Origin: CALARM01 sp964431735
Lineage (GTDB): Bacteria; Vulcanimicrobiota; SpSt-956; JAKJGF01
NCBI GenBank assembly: GCA_964431735.1
Contig: CAYSLJ010000086.1
Coordinates: forward strand, 1 to 30,768
Direction: 5' to 3'
Length of the DNA stretch: 30,768 bases
Within the stretch, counting starts at the first letter, position 1, and each line of letters starts with the position of its first letter. The position numbers were made by a program, and so were the translations under genes. Positions 1 through 8,057 of this stretch are shown one piece after another. The notes under the pieces are model-generated. The model saw nothing but the letters and a program-made list of their open reading frames with translations. It searched no databases and was not told the origin of the DNA.

Positions 1-3000
1 TATGGCTTTTTCATCTGTCCCTGCACCTTTACAGGCCTGTTCAATCTTTGTCTTTACAGGAAGTTTACCTTTCTCTATTATGAGATTTACATTGGACATT
101 TCCCTTTCATCCAGATTGGCCGAAAAGATCTTCTTTATTTCCGGGTCCTTCATCAATTCTTTTCTCTCTTCAGGGGTGGCTTTCTCCAGTGCTTCATAGA
201 TTTTCTTTTCATCTTCACCCCAGAAGGATACCGAATTTTTTATCTTTGTTTTTGTGGAAACTTTACCTTCATTAATTATACTGTTAAGTTTATCTCTGTC
301 TTCTTTATTGAGTTCACTCAGAAAAAGCTTATTTAATTCAGGGTCATTTTTCAATGCTTTTATCTCTTCGGGAGTTGCCTTCTCAAGGGCTTCATAAAAG
401 GAATTTTTATCTGTGCCCCATCCTGCCATAGAGCTTTTTAGTTTATCTTTCAGCGGAACTTCACCTTTCTCATTACTGTTAAGATAACCCATAGCCTGTG
501 CGTAATCTTTATCATTGAGCTCTCCTTCGAGCTTTTTCATCATATCTTTATTATTTAAAATCTCCTGTCTTGTTTCAGGAGACGCTTCCTGAAGGGTATC
601 GAAAATGGCCTGTTTATCTGCACCCCACCGGTCCATGGCAATATTAAGTTTTGTATTGCTGTCCAGATTATCTTTCTTTGAACGTTTAAGAATGCCCTCT
701 ATTTCTTCCTCATTTAATCCTGATTTTGTTAGCTTTTCTCTTAACTCTTTTTCTGTGAATTCTCTGTTTAAAAGAGATTTATCTATGGTTTTCAGTTTAT
801 CAGGAGGAATTTTATCTGTACCGACTTGATAACATGGACCTTTTTCAAGAAGTGCTTTAGCTTTTGTGAGATCTGCTCCACCGAGATCATCTTTAATGTC
901 ATCCATAAGGTCTTTACCGTATTTCTTTTTGTAATCCTCTATAATCGCCTTTCTTTCCCCATCTGATTTACCTTCCAGGGTTTTAAATATTAAATTCTCA
1001 CTGGTTCCCGCCCCTGCCATGGCACGATGGAGTTTTTCCGCATCTGTTTCCTTTCCCTGTGTCATATAGGATTTTGCAATGGCTCTGTTTGAAGGTGAGG
1101 TGATTAAGAGGATATCAACGGTCTTTTCAAGATCTTTTCCAGTGGCCTTTTTATAAGCATCTTTATAGGCTTTTATCTCTTCAGGGGATTTGCCGTAAAT
1201 AGTGTCTAAAAGGGCTTTAGTTTCATAACTCTTTGGAGGAGGAGGGACTGACATAAGAGCTTTTATATCAAGCTCTATTTTCGATGCGGTAAATTCACCT
1301 TTTCTTTTAAGAAGATCTGTCTCCCTTTCCTTCGGGTCCTTTATATTCATATCTGCCTGTGGTTCACCCTTCATAAGGAGTTCTATCTTCCCCTTCTCAT
1401 AAGGACTCATTAAAAGGGTTTTATTCAGGTCTTTATCTAAATCTGTTCCACAGGTCTTTTTATATTCTTCCTTTATGGCTTTTATTTCTTCCGGAGTCTT
1501 TCCATCGAGGATCTTTACCACATCACCCTTTCTTATACTCCAGCTATCCAGAGACTGTTTTATATTATCTGCCTGTGAAAATTTACCCTTCTCAAGAAGG
1601 GCTTTTGCCTTATCCAGGTCTCCTCCCTTTAATTCACTTTTTACTACTTCCTCAAGGTCTTTTCCGTATTTTTCTTTATAGCTCTCCTTCAGGGCTTTTA
1701 ATTCTTCAGGGTTTTTACCTTTGAGGACATTGTATATGGCTTCTTTATTCGCTCCCCATCCGGACATGGCATTATTCAAAACCTCTGATTCTTTTCCTGC
1801 GTCATATTTTGACTGTGCTGATTTATCTGTCTTTGAGGTCTTGTCGCCTGTCTGAGAGGGTTTTTCGCCTGTGACATCTTTCTTATATTCCACTGTTTTT
1901 TCTTTATGAATTTTAATGCCGTCAGGCCTTTCTTCATCAGACACTATTACCTTTTTCCCCGCGGAATCTGTTATTTCCTTTGATTTAATTACCGTACCAT
2001 CTGATTTCGTAGTTACAGATTCCCTTTCACTTACACCTCCGTCTTTCATTGTAAGTTTGCTGTACTCTTTATTGCCCAGTCCGTCATCTCTTTCATACAC
2101 TTTGGTTTCACTGCCGTCTTCATTATGTATATACGTCGAGGAAGATTTATCCTTTATGATTTTTCCATCTTTATCTTTTCTTTCACTTTCTTCACTTTCT
2201 TTCACCTCCGGCTTTTCAGTGGATCTCTCACAGGTTTTAATGGTTTTACTCCCGTCAGGATTGGTTACTTCTTCTTTAACAGTGGTTTTTCCCCGGGTAA
2301 ATTTATGTTTTATTTCATCCCTTTCCTCTCTGGTTCTCTCTCTGTCACTTGCAGGAGGAGGTTCATTCTTTTTTTCATGAATCTTCTCATCTGTACTGCC
2401 ATCAGACTTTACATTGCTGTCTGTTATTATTTCATTCCCCTTAGAATCATGTTCCACTGAATGTTCGGTAAAATTACCGTCATTATCCCTGTTAAGTAGC
2501 GAAGATTTACTCGATGTGCTTTTCCCTGATTTATCTTTTTCTTCCCTGAGTTCATATAAAGAATAATCACCTTCCTGAGCATCGGTTTTCTTTCTCGTGC
2601 TTATCCTGGTTTCAGTTCCGTCGGGATTCTTTATAGTTCTCTCTCTATCGGAACCTTTATCTAAAAACTTCTGTCTCTTTTTCCATTCATTTCGGAGTTC
2701 TTCATGTTTATTCTGTAATTCTTTTACCGTACCTTCAGCTAACTTCTCCTCACCTTTTTTCTCTGAAGTGACTGCATTATCTTTTACCTCTGCAGCAGTC
2801 AGTACAAAAAGATTATCCAGGAGCTTTTTTGTATCTTCCGGCACTTCAAGGGCTGCTTTATTTATAACGGAATACGGATCTGTCTGTTCATCTGTTTTAC
2901 CGCAGGGCATACTATCGCCACATGAAGACAGTTTATCAATGGCACTTTTTGCCACCCTGAGAGCATCACCGGGAACGGACAGAATCGATTTAATAAGGTT

Positions 3001-3288
3001 TTTTCTTTCTTTCTCTTTATCTAATTTTTCAGGTTTTTCTTCTTTTTTAAGAGAATTTTTTTCCGACATAGACCGGAGGTCGGACACATTATCAAAAAAT
3101 TCTTCTTTCTTACCACTTTTTGTTTCTTTTTCGTATTTATCTTCAGTTGATATTTTCTCCGGCGTGGCAGAGGGTTTCTCTGCTGTTACAGGGGAACCGG
3201 TTTTTTTAGCTTCTGACGAAGGTTTCTGAGAAGCAGGTTTTGTCCCGGCAGAAGAAGTAGCAGAAGTAGTTTTATTTTCTACTTTCAT
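1..3288 (-). CDS. Large annexin-repeat protein, C-terminal end outside the window
   Basis: An open frame of 1096 codons runs from ATG at 3288 (preceded by GAAAGGGG) to the left edge with no stop, so the protein is partial. Residues 1-500 are Lys/Glu/Ser-rich and contain many short 'DG-S/T' turns (NPDGTETR, NEDGSETKVYE, KSDGTVIKSKE), suggesting repeated beta hairpins. From about residue 501 come eight repeats (about 501-568, 569-641, 664-745, 746-817, 877-944, 945-1009, 1010-1076 and 1077 to the edge). Repeat 4 has GAGT at 759-762 with Asp at 800-801, 38-39 residues later, the spacing of the annexin type II calcium site. Repeat 8 reads KGAGTDEKAI, and repeat 6 has GWGTD. Repeats 2 and 3 lack the GxGT loop. 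Repeats 5-7 are about six residues shorter in the second half. No signal peptide is visible. Annexins bind acidic phospholipid through calcium; that role here is inferred. It is probably the last gene of the minus-strand group starting at 7310. Confidence 0.85.
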   Translation of the reverse strand, partial: MKVENKTTSATSSAGTKPASQKPSSEAKKTGSPVTAEKPSATPEKISTEDKYEKETKSGKKEEFFDNVSDLRSMSEKNSLKKEEKPEKLDKEKERKNLIKSILSVPGDALRVAKSAIDKLSSCGDSMPCGKTDEQTDPYSVINKAALEVPEDTKKLLDNLFVLTAAEVKDNAVTSEKKGEEKLAEGTVKELQNKHEELRNEWKKRQKFLDKGSDRERTIKNPDGTETRISTRKKTDAQEGDYSLYELREEKDKSGKSTSSKSSLLNRDNDGNFTEHSVEHDSKGNEIITDSNVKSDGSTDEKIHEKKNEPPPASDRERTREERDEIKHKFTRGKTTVKEEVTNPDGSKTIKTCERSTEKPEVKESEESERKDKDGKIIKDKSSSTYIHNEDGSETKVYERDDGLGNKEYSKLTMKDGGVSERESVTTKSDGTVIKSKEITDSAGKKVIVSDEERPDGIKIHKEKTVEYKKDVTGEKPSQTGDKTSKTDKSAQSKYDAGKESEVLNNAMSGWGANKEAIYNVLKGKNPEELKALKESYKEKYGKDLEEVVKSELKGGDLDKAKALLEKGKFSQADNIKQSLDSWSIRKGDVVKILDGKTPEEIKAIKEEYKKTCGTDLDKDLNKTLLMSPYEKGKIELLMKGEPQADMNIKDPKERETDLLKRKGEFTASKIELDIKALMSVPPPPKSYETKALLDTIYGKSPEEIKAYKDAYKKATGKDLEKTVDILLITSPSNRAIAKSYMTQGKETDAEKLHRAMAGAGTSENLIFKTLEGKSDGERKAIIEDYKKKYGKDLMDDIKDDLGGADLTKAKALLEKGPCYQVGTDKIPPDKLKTIDKSLLNREFTEKELREKLTKSGLNEEEIEGILKRSKKDNLDSNTKLNIAMDRWGADKQAIFDTLQEASPETRQEILNNKDMMKKLEGELNDKDYAQAMGYLNSNEKGEVPLKDKLKSSMAGWGTDKNSFYEALEKATPEEIKALKNDPELNKLFLSELNKEDRDKLNSIINEGKVSTKTKIKNSVSFWGEDEKKIYEALEKATPEERKELMKDPEIKKIFSANLDEREMSNVNLIIEKGKLPVKTKIEQACKGAGTDEKAI

Positions 3289-3359
3289 ATATATTATCCC
3301 CTTTCTCTCGAAGTATATACAAATATTTTAATCTTTACATATGCAAAAATTTATAATAT

Positions 3360-5135
3360 TTATTTTATGCTGAAAAATCTCCTGTTTAAATCAATAATCC
3401 TGTAACAGAGAACCTTTGCCAGGTTAAAACTGAACTGATGGTAATGTTTCATTATAGAGAGAAAATCGTCTTTACTTATTGTATATAATTCAGCTTTAGG
3501 CGATGAAATCTTTCCTGAAAGAGAACGGGGGGCATCGGAAAGAACTCCCATTTCGCCCAGAATATCTCCTTTATGAAGGGTTATAATACTTCTCTCATCC
3601 CATCTGTCAAAAATTCTGTAAAGGGTTATTTCACCGGATTTTATTATATAAACTTCCTCTGCTCTGTCTCCTTCATTAAACAAAACTGTTCCTTCTTCAT
3701 ATTTTTTCAATTTAATTCTTGTACAGATTCTCTCCAGTTCTTTCTGGTTTAAAACACTGAAAAGCGATATAGAACCAAGTATTTCTGACTTTTTATTTGA
3801 TCTCTCAAGTATGTCTTTATCTTTAAGATAGGAGTAATAATCACCTAAATAATTTACCAGTCTGTCCGTAGCTTCTGCTATTTTTTCACAGAGTATTTTC
3901 GACAGATTTATACTCAGTTCCGGAGAGTTTCTCAATATAAAGAGAAAATCATCTTCTGAAATAACATATAATTCTGCCTTCTGTGAGTTTACTCTTGCAG
4001 AAAGTAATCTTTTTTCTTTTGTGATTACAGCCATTTCTCCGAAAACATCACCCTTATAAAGACTTAAAAGATCTTTATGTTTATCTTTTTCCTTATAGAG
4101 TAATATTTCTCCTGATTTGATTATATATACATTGTCTGCACTGTCTCCTTCTCTGAAAAGAATAGTCTGTCCTTCATATCTTCTTAATTTTATCTTCTTT
4201 CCAATCTTCTCAATCCTGGATTCAGAAAGAGTACTGAAAAAAGGAGTGTTCTTAACAATATCTTTTTTATTATAAAATTTCTCTATATCAGTAGAGATTC
4301 TTTTCAGAGGGCAGGCCATAGTGAGTGAGAAATCCCTCTTTTCTTTTTCCTTAAAAGCAGCATAATTTTTTAATTTTTCATCCAGCAAATAATAACAGAA
4401 TATGTGATATTTTGCTTTTTCAAGAAAATCAAAGGATTTCCTGATGTAATCAGTTTCTCTTACTTCGAAAAATTTCACAAAATGTTCATTAAATTTTATA
4501 TATTCCTGAAGAAATAATTCATAATGTTTCAGAATATTTTCTTCACCGAAATAAGAAACAAATTCTTTCTCATAGTCATTGTTCACAATGATCTTTTGTT
4601 TCTTTTCATAAAACTCTTCAAGACTTGCTCTGAAATCTTCTATCGTTTTTATAATATCTTTTTTCATGGCTTCATCTATATCTCTATCGTTACCAGTAAT
4701 CGGTTTCATATATATAATACTGTTCTTATCTGTAATATAAGAAGATATCAGTGGCACTATATGTTTTATATAAGACTCCAGAAGAATAAGTTCATTTAAA
4801 GGATAAAATTTTTCTCTAATTGTTTTCAGAGAAACTTCCTGTTTTGCAAACATTGCTTCAAGCTCTTTTATAAGAAGAGAAATTTTATTTTTTTTCTCTC
4901 TCTTATTCCAGTGAAATGTTAATTCTCCGGTTTTATTTATTAAAGACTCTGTTTTCAAAATAATCTCTTTTATCTCTTCTATATTATTTTTTAAAAACTC
5001 AATATTGCTCTGAACAAAAGCAGAAAGAAGTGATCCATAATATTCATTTCCGGCATCTAATGCATCTAATTTTTTATTGTTATATATTCTCTGAATTGTT
5101 TCTTCCATAAAATAAAGAGGTATACACTTATTCAT
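3360..5135 (-). CDS. Protein with two C-terminal cyclic-nucleotide-binding domains
   Basis: 591 aa. ATG at 5135 follows a GGGAAGGGAG ribosome binding site and overlaps the end of the upstream gene by 8 bp, suggesting translational coupling. Residues 1-295 are helical, charged and unrecognised, with no membrane segment. Two cNMP-binding (CRP/PKA type) domains follow at about 296-420 and 455-580. Both carry the beta-roll motif (LFREGDSADNVYIIKSGE and LFNEGDRAEEVYIIKSGE). The phosphate-binding cassettes begin GEM: GEMAVITKEKRLLSA in domain 1, and GEMGVLSDAPRSLSG in domain 2 with Arg537 at the position that contacts the cyclic phosphate. There is no helix-turn-helix, so it is not a CRP-type transcription factor. 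It may be a cyclic-nucleotide-responsive scaffold or regulator acting with its neighbours; the ligand cannot be told from sequence. It lies 71 bp upstream of the annexin-repeat gene. Confidence 0.85.
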   Translation of the reverse strand: MNKCIPLYFMEETIQRIYNNKKLDALDAGNEYYGSLLSAFVQSNIEFLKNNIEEIKEIILKTESLINKTGELTFHWNKREKKNKISLLIKELEAMFAKQEVSLKTIREKFYPLNELILLESYIKHIVPLISSYITDKNSIIYMKPITGNDRDIDEAMKKDIIKTIEDFRASLEEFYEKKQKIIVNNDYEKEFVSYFGEENILKHYELFLQEYIKFNEHFVKFFEVRETDYIRKSFDFLEKAKYHIFCYYLLDEKLKNYAAFKEKEKRDFSLTMACPLKRISTDIEKFYNKKDIVKNTPFFSTLSESRIEKIGKKIKLRRYEGQTILFREGDSADNVYIIKSGEILLYKEKDKHKDLLSLYKGDVFGEMAVITKEKRLLSARVNSQKAELYVISEDDFLFILRNSPELSINLSKILCEKIAEATDRLVNYLGDYYSYLKDKDILERSNKKSEILGSISLFSVLNQKELERICTRIKLKKYEEGTVLFNEGDRAEEVYIIKSGEITLYRIFDRWDERSIITLHKGDILGEMGVLSDAPRSLSGKISSPKAELYTISKDDFLSIMKHYHQFSFNLAKVLCYRIIDLNRRFFSIK

Positions 5136-5817
5136 AATAACTCCCTTCCCCTGTTATTTCTACAGTTTTGAACTTTACATATCCTTCTCTAACTTTTATG
5201 AGACCTTTTTCAGCCATGACAAAATCTTTTTTTTCGAAAGCACCTTCCAGTATACCGAGACCTTCATCTATTTCAGATAAACCTTTTTCAATAATTTTTT
5301 TAAATTTATCCAGGTGACTGTCAGAAGAAAGGGTTTTCTCTACCAGTTCTTTCAGTTCTTTTTCCTGGGCATCGTAAATTATATCTCTGAGATCATCCAT
5401 ATATTTCCATCGCTCTTCTTCTGAAATTAAACTCTGAAAAGTGAGATTTATAAGACGCTTCAGAGCGGAAAAAAAAGTGGAAGAGAGAACCCTTTTTTCT
5501 GCTTCCATTAAGAGAAATTCTTCTTCAGAAAGGGAATTATTTTTATCCAGAAGAGCCATTTCTCTATAAAGTTTATCCAGTTTATACTGAATTAACCTGT
5601 TATTATCTTCAATATTTTTCAGATGAAGGTTCTTAAAGCCATCCTTATATCTGTTGACATGTTTTTCTGTTATTTCAAAGGATTTTAATAGTTCTACAAG
5701 ATTATTTTTAACTGCAGTCAAACCTAAAAGTTGCTCCTGAAGTTCTCCTTCTGCTTCTTCGAGAGGAAAAGAAACACTGTTATATTTCAGATTCCACACA
5801 AAATAAGGTAATTTCAT
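5128..5817 (-). CDS. Predicted coiled-coil protein of unknown function
   Basis: 229 aa from ATG at 5817, chosen because AGGGAG lies 8 nt upstream. A GTG at 5826 in the same frame would add three residues but overlaps that ribosome binding site. I do not recognise a family. The protein is almost wholly helical, charged and rich in Leu, Glu and Lys, with heptad-like spacing over residues 20-120, and has no signal peptide or membrane segment. It begins 17 bp after the stop of the 491-aa gene, and its own stop overlaps the start of the cyclic-nucleotide-binding gene. The three are therefore probably one transcript, and the proteins may act together as cytoplasmic partners (inference). Confidence 0.7.
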   Translation of the reverse strand: MKLPYFVWNLKYNSVSFPLEEAEGELQEQLLGLTAVKNNLVELLKSFEITEKHVNRYKDGFKNLHLKNIEDNNRLIQYKLDKLYREMALLDKNNSLSEEEFLLMEAEKRVLSSTFFSALKRLINLTFQSLISEEERWKYMDDLRDIIYDAQEKELKELVEKTLSSDSHLDKFKKIIEKGLSEIDEGLGILEGAFEKKDFVMAEKGLIKVREGYVKFKTVEITGEGSYYE

Positions 5818-5834
5818 TCCTGTCACTCCCTGTT

Positions 5835-7310
5835 CTATTTAAAAAATTTTTTGGCCTCTTCAATCTGTCGTTCCACCTTTAAAAATTCTTCATAAGACTC
5901 TCTTGTTGACCATGATCCATCTTTAACATAATTAATACCTTCACTTACCACTTCTTTACCTTTATTTATTCCCTTTGATACAAAATTTTTTCCCTCTTTT
6001 ATACCTTCTGAAGCAATCTGTTTACCTTTATCCAACAATTCTCTCTCTTTTTGCATGTTTTCAATTATTTTTAAAATTTGCTTCTTATTCTGGGCCATTT
6101 TTCTTGTTTCCTGAAAATCTTTAACATACTTTACAGCATCATCTCCGATTTTTCCTGCCCCTTTAATAACATCATCTCCGAATTTACTTACACCCTGAAA
6201 GATATCATCTCCGAATTTACTTACACCCTGAAAGATATCATCTCCGAATTTACCTGCTCCCTTCAGTACATCATCGCCCCATCTAGCCATCTGTCCTGAA
6301 ACGGGAGATACTGCTTCATATGCCGGTCCTATAACCTTTTCGGGAGCCATAAGAACTGCTGCAAGAGCACATCTTCCCAGACCTTCAAGTCCGTCCAGAG
6401 CTGCTTCTTTATAATGGCCCTGTTTAAATTCCTGTCCTGCTTCCACAAATTTACCGGAAGCACCCATAGTAAAAGTATCTGCTGTATCTGCTATATTCTG
6501 TGTGGCCTCAGCACTTTCTAGATTTGATTTGTTTACTTCTTCCTGAGAGTGAAGAATATTTGCTACATGGTCATCATTTGCATTTTTATTTTTAGCCAGA
6601 TCCATCTGAGTTTTCTCTGCTTCTTTATTTTCTTTGTCCAGTTTATATTGATCTACCCCTGTAATTCCATATTTAAGCATGTGATCTGTGTTGAAATAAT
6701 AATCTGACTTTTTCAATCCTTCCTTCATTGTTTCTTTTGACTGATTCATAGAATTATCAATTGATTTTTCAGAGCTATTCTGATTTTCTTTATATTTCTT
6801 ATACTTTTCCGGATCTTCTTGTTTTAGCTTATCTTCAAATTCTTTCACTTTCTTTTCATCAGGCCCTCCGGAACTGTCATATTTTACTCCCATAGAATCC
6901 AGGTAAGCTCTATCTTTCGCCTTTTTTATTTCTTTATCTGACAAAGCCTGTTCTTCTTTGTATGTCTTATATTTTTCAGGATCTTCTTTCTGTAACTTAT
7001 CTTCAAATTCTCTCACTTTATCCTGGTTGAGGCAAGAACCGGGATCATCCTGTTGTCCTGTAGCATAATTCCAGAGACTGGTAAAAATACCACATGACTC
7101 TTCTTTTGACTCTTTATCTGCTTTTGCATCCTGAGAAACGACAGTTTTATCTTTCGTGTCTATTTTATTACTTTCCTGAGGAACATCAGTTTTTGATTGA
7201 GGTTTTTCTGTTTTCTCTATTTTTTGCTCTGTCTTAGTCTGAGTTTTTTTATTCTCTTTATTATACTGTGGTTGAACCTTCGATGTGGAGGTATTAATAG
7301 TATTACTCAT
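5835..7310 (-). CDS. Lys/Glu-rich protein with internal repeats, unknown function
   Basis: 491 aa from ATG at 7310 behind an AGAGGTGA ribosome binding site. The first 80 residues are Thr/Lys/Gln-rich and probably disordered. A segment around EFEDKLQKEDPEKYKTYKE occurs twice (about residues 105-130 and 155-180). A Gly/Ala-rich moderately hydrophobic stretch (about 305-345, including ALAAVLMAPEKVIGPAY) could touch a membrane. It is followed by five 11-residue units of the form KFGDDIFQGVS / KFGDDVIKGAG, then by related KG-I-x-G units (KQIASEGIKEGKNFVSKG). It has no recognisable catalytic motif. It is the first gene of the run leading to the annexin-repeat gene. The composition and repeats suggest a structural, surface or scaffold protein, or part of a large secreted assembly, but nothing fixes the role. 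Confidence 0.7.
   Translation of the reverse strand: MSNTINTSTSKVQPQYNKENKKTQTKTEQKIEKTEKPQSKTDVPQESNKIDTKDKTVVSQDAKADKESKEESCGIFTSLWNYATGQQDDPGSCLNQDKVREFEDKLQKEDPEKYKTYKEEQALSDKEIKKAKDRAYLDSMGVKYDSSGGPDEKKVKEFEDKLKQEDPEKYKKYKENQNSSEKSIDNSMNQSKETMKEGLKKSDYYFNTDHMLKYGITGVDQYKLDKENKEAEKTQMDLAKNKNANDDHVANILHSQEEVNKSNLESAEATQNIADTADTFTMGASGKFVEAGQEFKQGHYKEAALDGLEGLGRCALAAVLMAPEKVIGPAYEAVSPVSGQMARWGDDVLKGAGKFGDDIFQGVSKFGDDIFQGVSKFGDDVIKGAGKIGDDAVKYVKDFQETRKMAQNKKQILKIIENMQKERELLDKGKQIASEGIKEGKNFVSKGINKGKEVVSEGINYVKDGSWSTRESYEEFLKVERQIEEAKKFFK
6172..6237 (-). repeat. Perfect 33-bp tandem duplication inside the 491-aa gene
   Basis: Positions 6172-6204 and 6205-6237 are identical 33-bp units. A third, diverged unit follows at 6238-6270. 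Each encodes the 11-residue motif KFGDDIFQGVS or a variant. Perfect identity at the DNA level implies recent duplication or ongoing homogenisation. Changes in copy number would keep the frame. Confidence 0.9.
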
Positions 7311-7420
7311 TTTAAATCACCTCTGAATTATTATAATATAGATTGAATATCAATTCTGAGTAAACCTTATTGGTCTCTTAAAAACTGTCAGGAAATAACT
7401 ACATTATAGTTACATTTTAT

Positions 7421-7452
7421 ATCGTGACGCGTGACGCGTGACGCGTGACGCG
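7421..7452. repeat. Dispersed ACGCGT repeat family, copy 1
   Basis: Four exact tandem copies of the 7-mer CGTGACG follow ATCGTGACGCG-type sequence in the divergent intergenic region. Related copies occur at 14016-14067, 17497-17537 and 24268-24300. All four lie between genes and upstream of a plus-strand gene. The GC-rich unit stands out sharply from the AT-rich surroundings. Confidence 0.85.
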
Positions 7453-7515
7453 AGGATACTAATCGTTCTAATAATTTGCGAGAGTTATTTTTCTTACAGT
7501 CCTTATTTTATGACA

Positions 7516-7542
7516 GGTTTACACAAAATATCCCGGACAGTC
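7516..7542. mobile_element. Possible remnant of an IS256-family inverted-repeat end
   Basis: Read on the minus strand, this stretch is GACTGTCCGGGATATTTTG followed by TGTAAACC. It resembles the 'CTGTCC...TTTTGTGTAAA' ends that I associate with IS256-family elements. A weaker partner, ACTGTCAGGAAATA, lies at 7384-7397 in the orientation expected for the other end. No transposase lies between them, so at most this is a relic or miniature element. Confidence 0.3.
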
Positions 7543-7659
7543 AGTCTCTCTTATCTGGCAGGGTTTTATAAAAAAGCTTATTTTAAAATTATAACATATT
7601 TTCAGGTAACTTAAAAGTGACAGCTATATCACAATATTATGGAATTTTATTTTTTACTG

Positions 7660-7668
7660 TGATATAAT
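7660..7668 (+). promoter_or_regulatory. Extended -10 promoter for the zinc-ribbon gene
   Basis: TGATATAAT matches the TGn-TATAAT extended -10 consensus and lies about 38 bp before the ATG at 7707. No good -35 hexamer is visible at the expected spacing, as is common with extended -10 promoters. Confidence 0.5.
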
Positions 7669-7706
7669 ATTTAGAAAGTTGTAAAAATTATAAAGGAGAA
7701 ATACCT

Positions 7707-8057
7707 ATGAGATGTCCGAGAGATAAAATGCCTCTGGAAGAAGCATTATGTGAAAACAAGATTTTTGCCGACACATGTTCCTACTGTGACGGTATATGGC
7801 TTGATAACGAGGAATTAAAGACCCTTACAGGCCTTGAGAGAGATATTCTGGAAGGGGAAAAAATAAAAGAAGGAATAGAATGGGATGAAATTCTTTTATG
7901 TCCTGTATGTAATATTGAAATGGAAAAAAGATATTTTTCAAAAGAGAAAACTGTAAAAATAGACAGATGCCCGTCATGTCTCGGTATATGGCTTGATACG
8001 GGAGAGATGGCACCTATACTTGAAATAGTCTACAAAATCAAAGAAGGAAAACGTTAA
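7707..8057 (+). CDS. Small protein with two TFIIB-type zinc ribbons
   Basis: 116 aa. ATG at 7707 follows AAAGGAG at good spacing. The protein is two tandem zf-TFIIB-like units. Unit 1 (about 1-40) has CPRD at its start and CSYCDGIWLDNEEL. Unit 2 (about 68-112) has CPVC and CPSCLGIWLDTGEM. Each unit gives a four-cysteine set with the family's hallmark 'C-x2-C-x-G-I/V-W-L-D-x-x-E' second half. Proteins of this family are common, small and mostly uncharacterised; they bind zinc, and nucleic-acid or protein binding is only presumed. Its stop overlaps the stop of the convergent HAMP-HisKA gene by 3 bp, leaving no room for a terminator between them. Confidence 0.9.
   Translation: MRCPRDKMPLEEALCENKIFADTCSYCDGIWLDNEELKTLTGLERDILEGEKIKEGIEWDEILLCPVCNIEMEKRYFSKEKTVKIDRCPSCLGIWLDTGEMAPILEIVYKIKEGKR

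Larger units (their letters stand above)
7311..7706. other. Divergent intergenic region between the annexin-group genes and the zinc-ribbon gene
   Basis: 396 bp with no supported gene. It holds an ATTGA...TCAAT inverted repeat at 7342-7354 just upstream of the minus-strand gene, which could be an operator. It also holds the ACGCGT repeat, an insertion-sequence-end-like stretch at 7516-7542, and an extended -10 promoter for the plus-strand gene at 7660-7668. Confidence 0.6.

Noticed and set aside
1916..2380. Long plus-strand reading frames opposite the annexin-repeat gene (also 2125-2460 and 2597-3229)
   Set aside because: They are Ser/Phe/Leu-rich complements of the Lys/Glu-rich minus-strand gene, have no ribosome binding sites, and the minus-strand frame is open for 1096 codons with recognisable repeats.
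7421..7452. CRISPR-like array
   Set aside because: The 7-bp units are contiguous with no spacers, and no cas genes are in the window.
8054..8054. A frameshift or truncation explaining the missing ATPase domain of the HAMP-HisKA protein
   Set aside because: No ATPase motifs (N, G1 or G2 boxes) are readable downstream: the convergent zinc-ribbon gene overlaps the stop. The protein ends cleanly.
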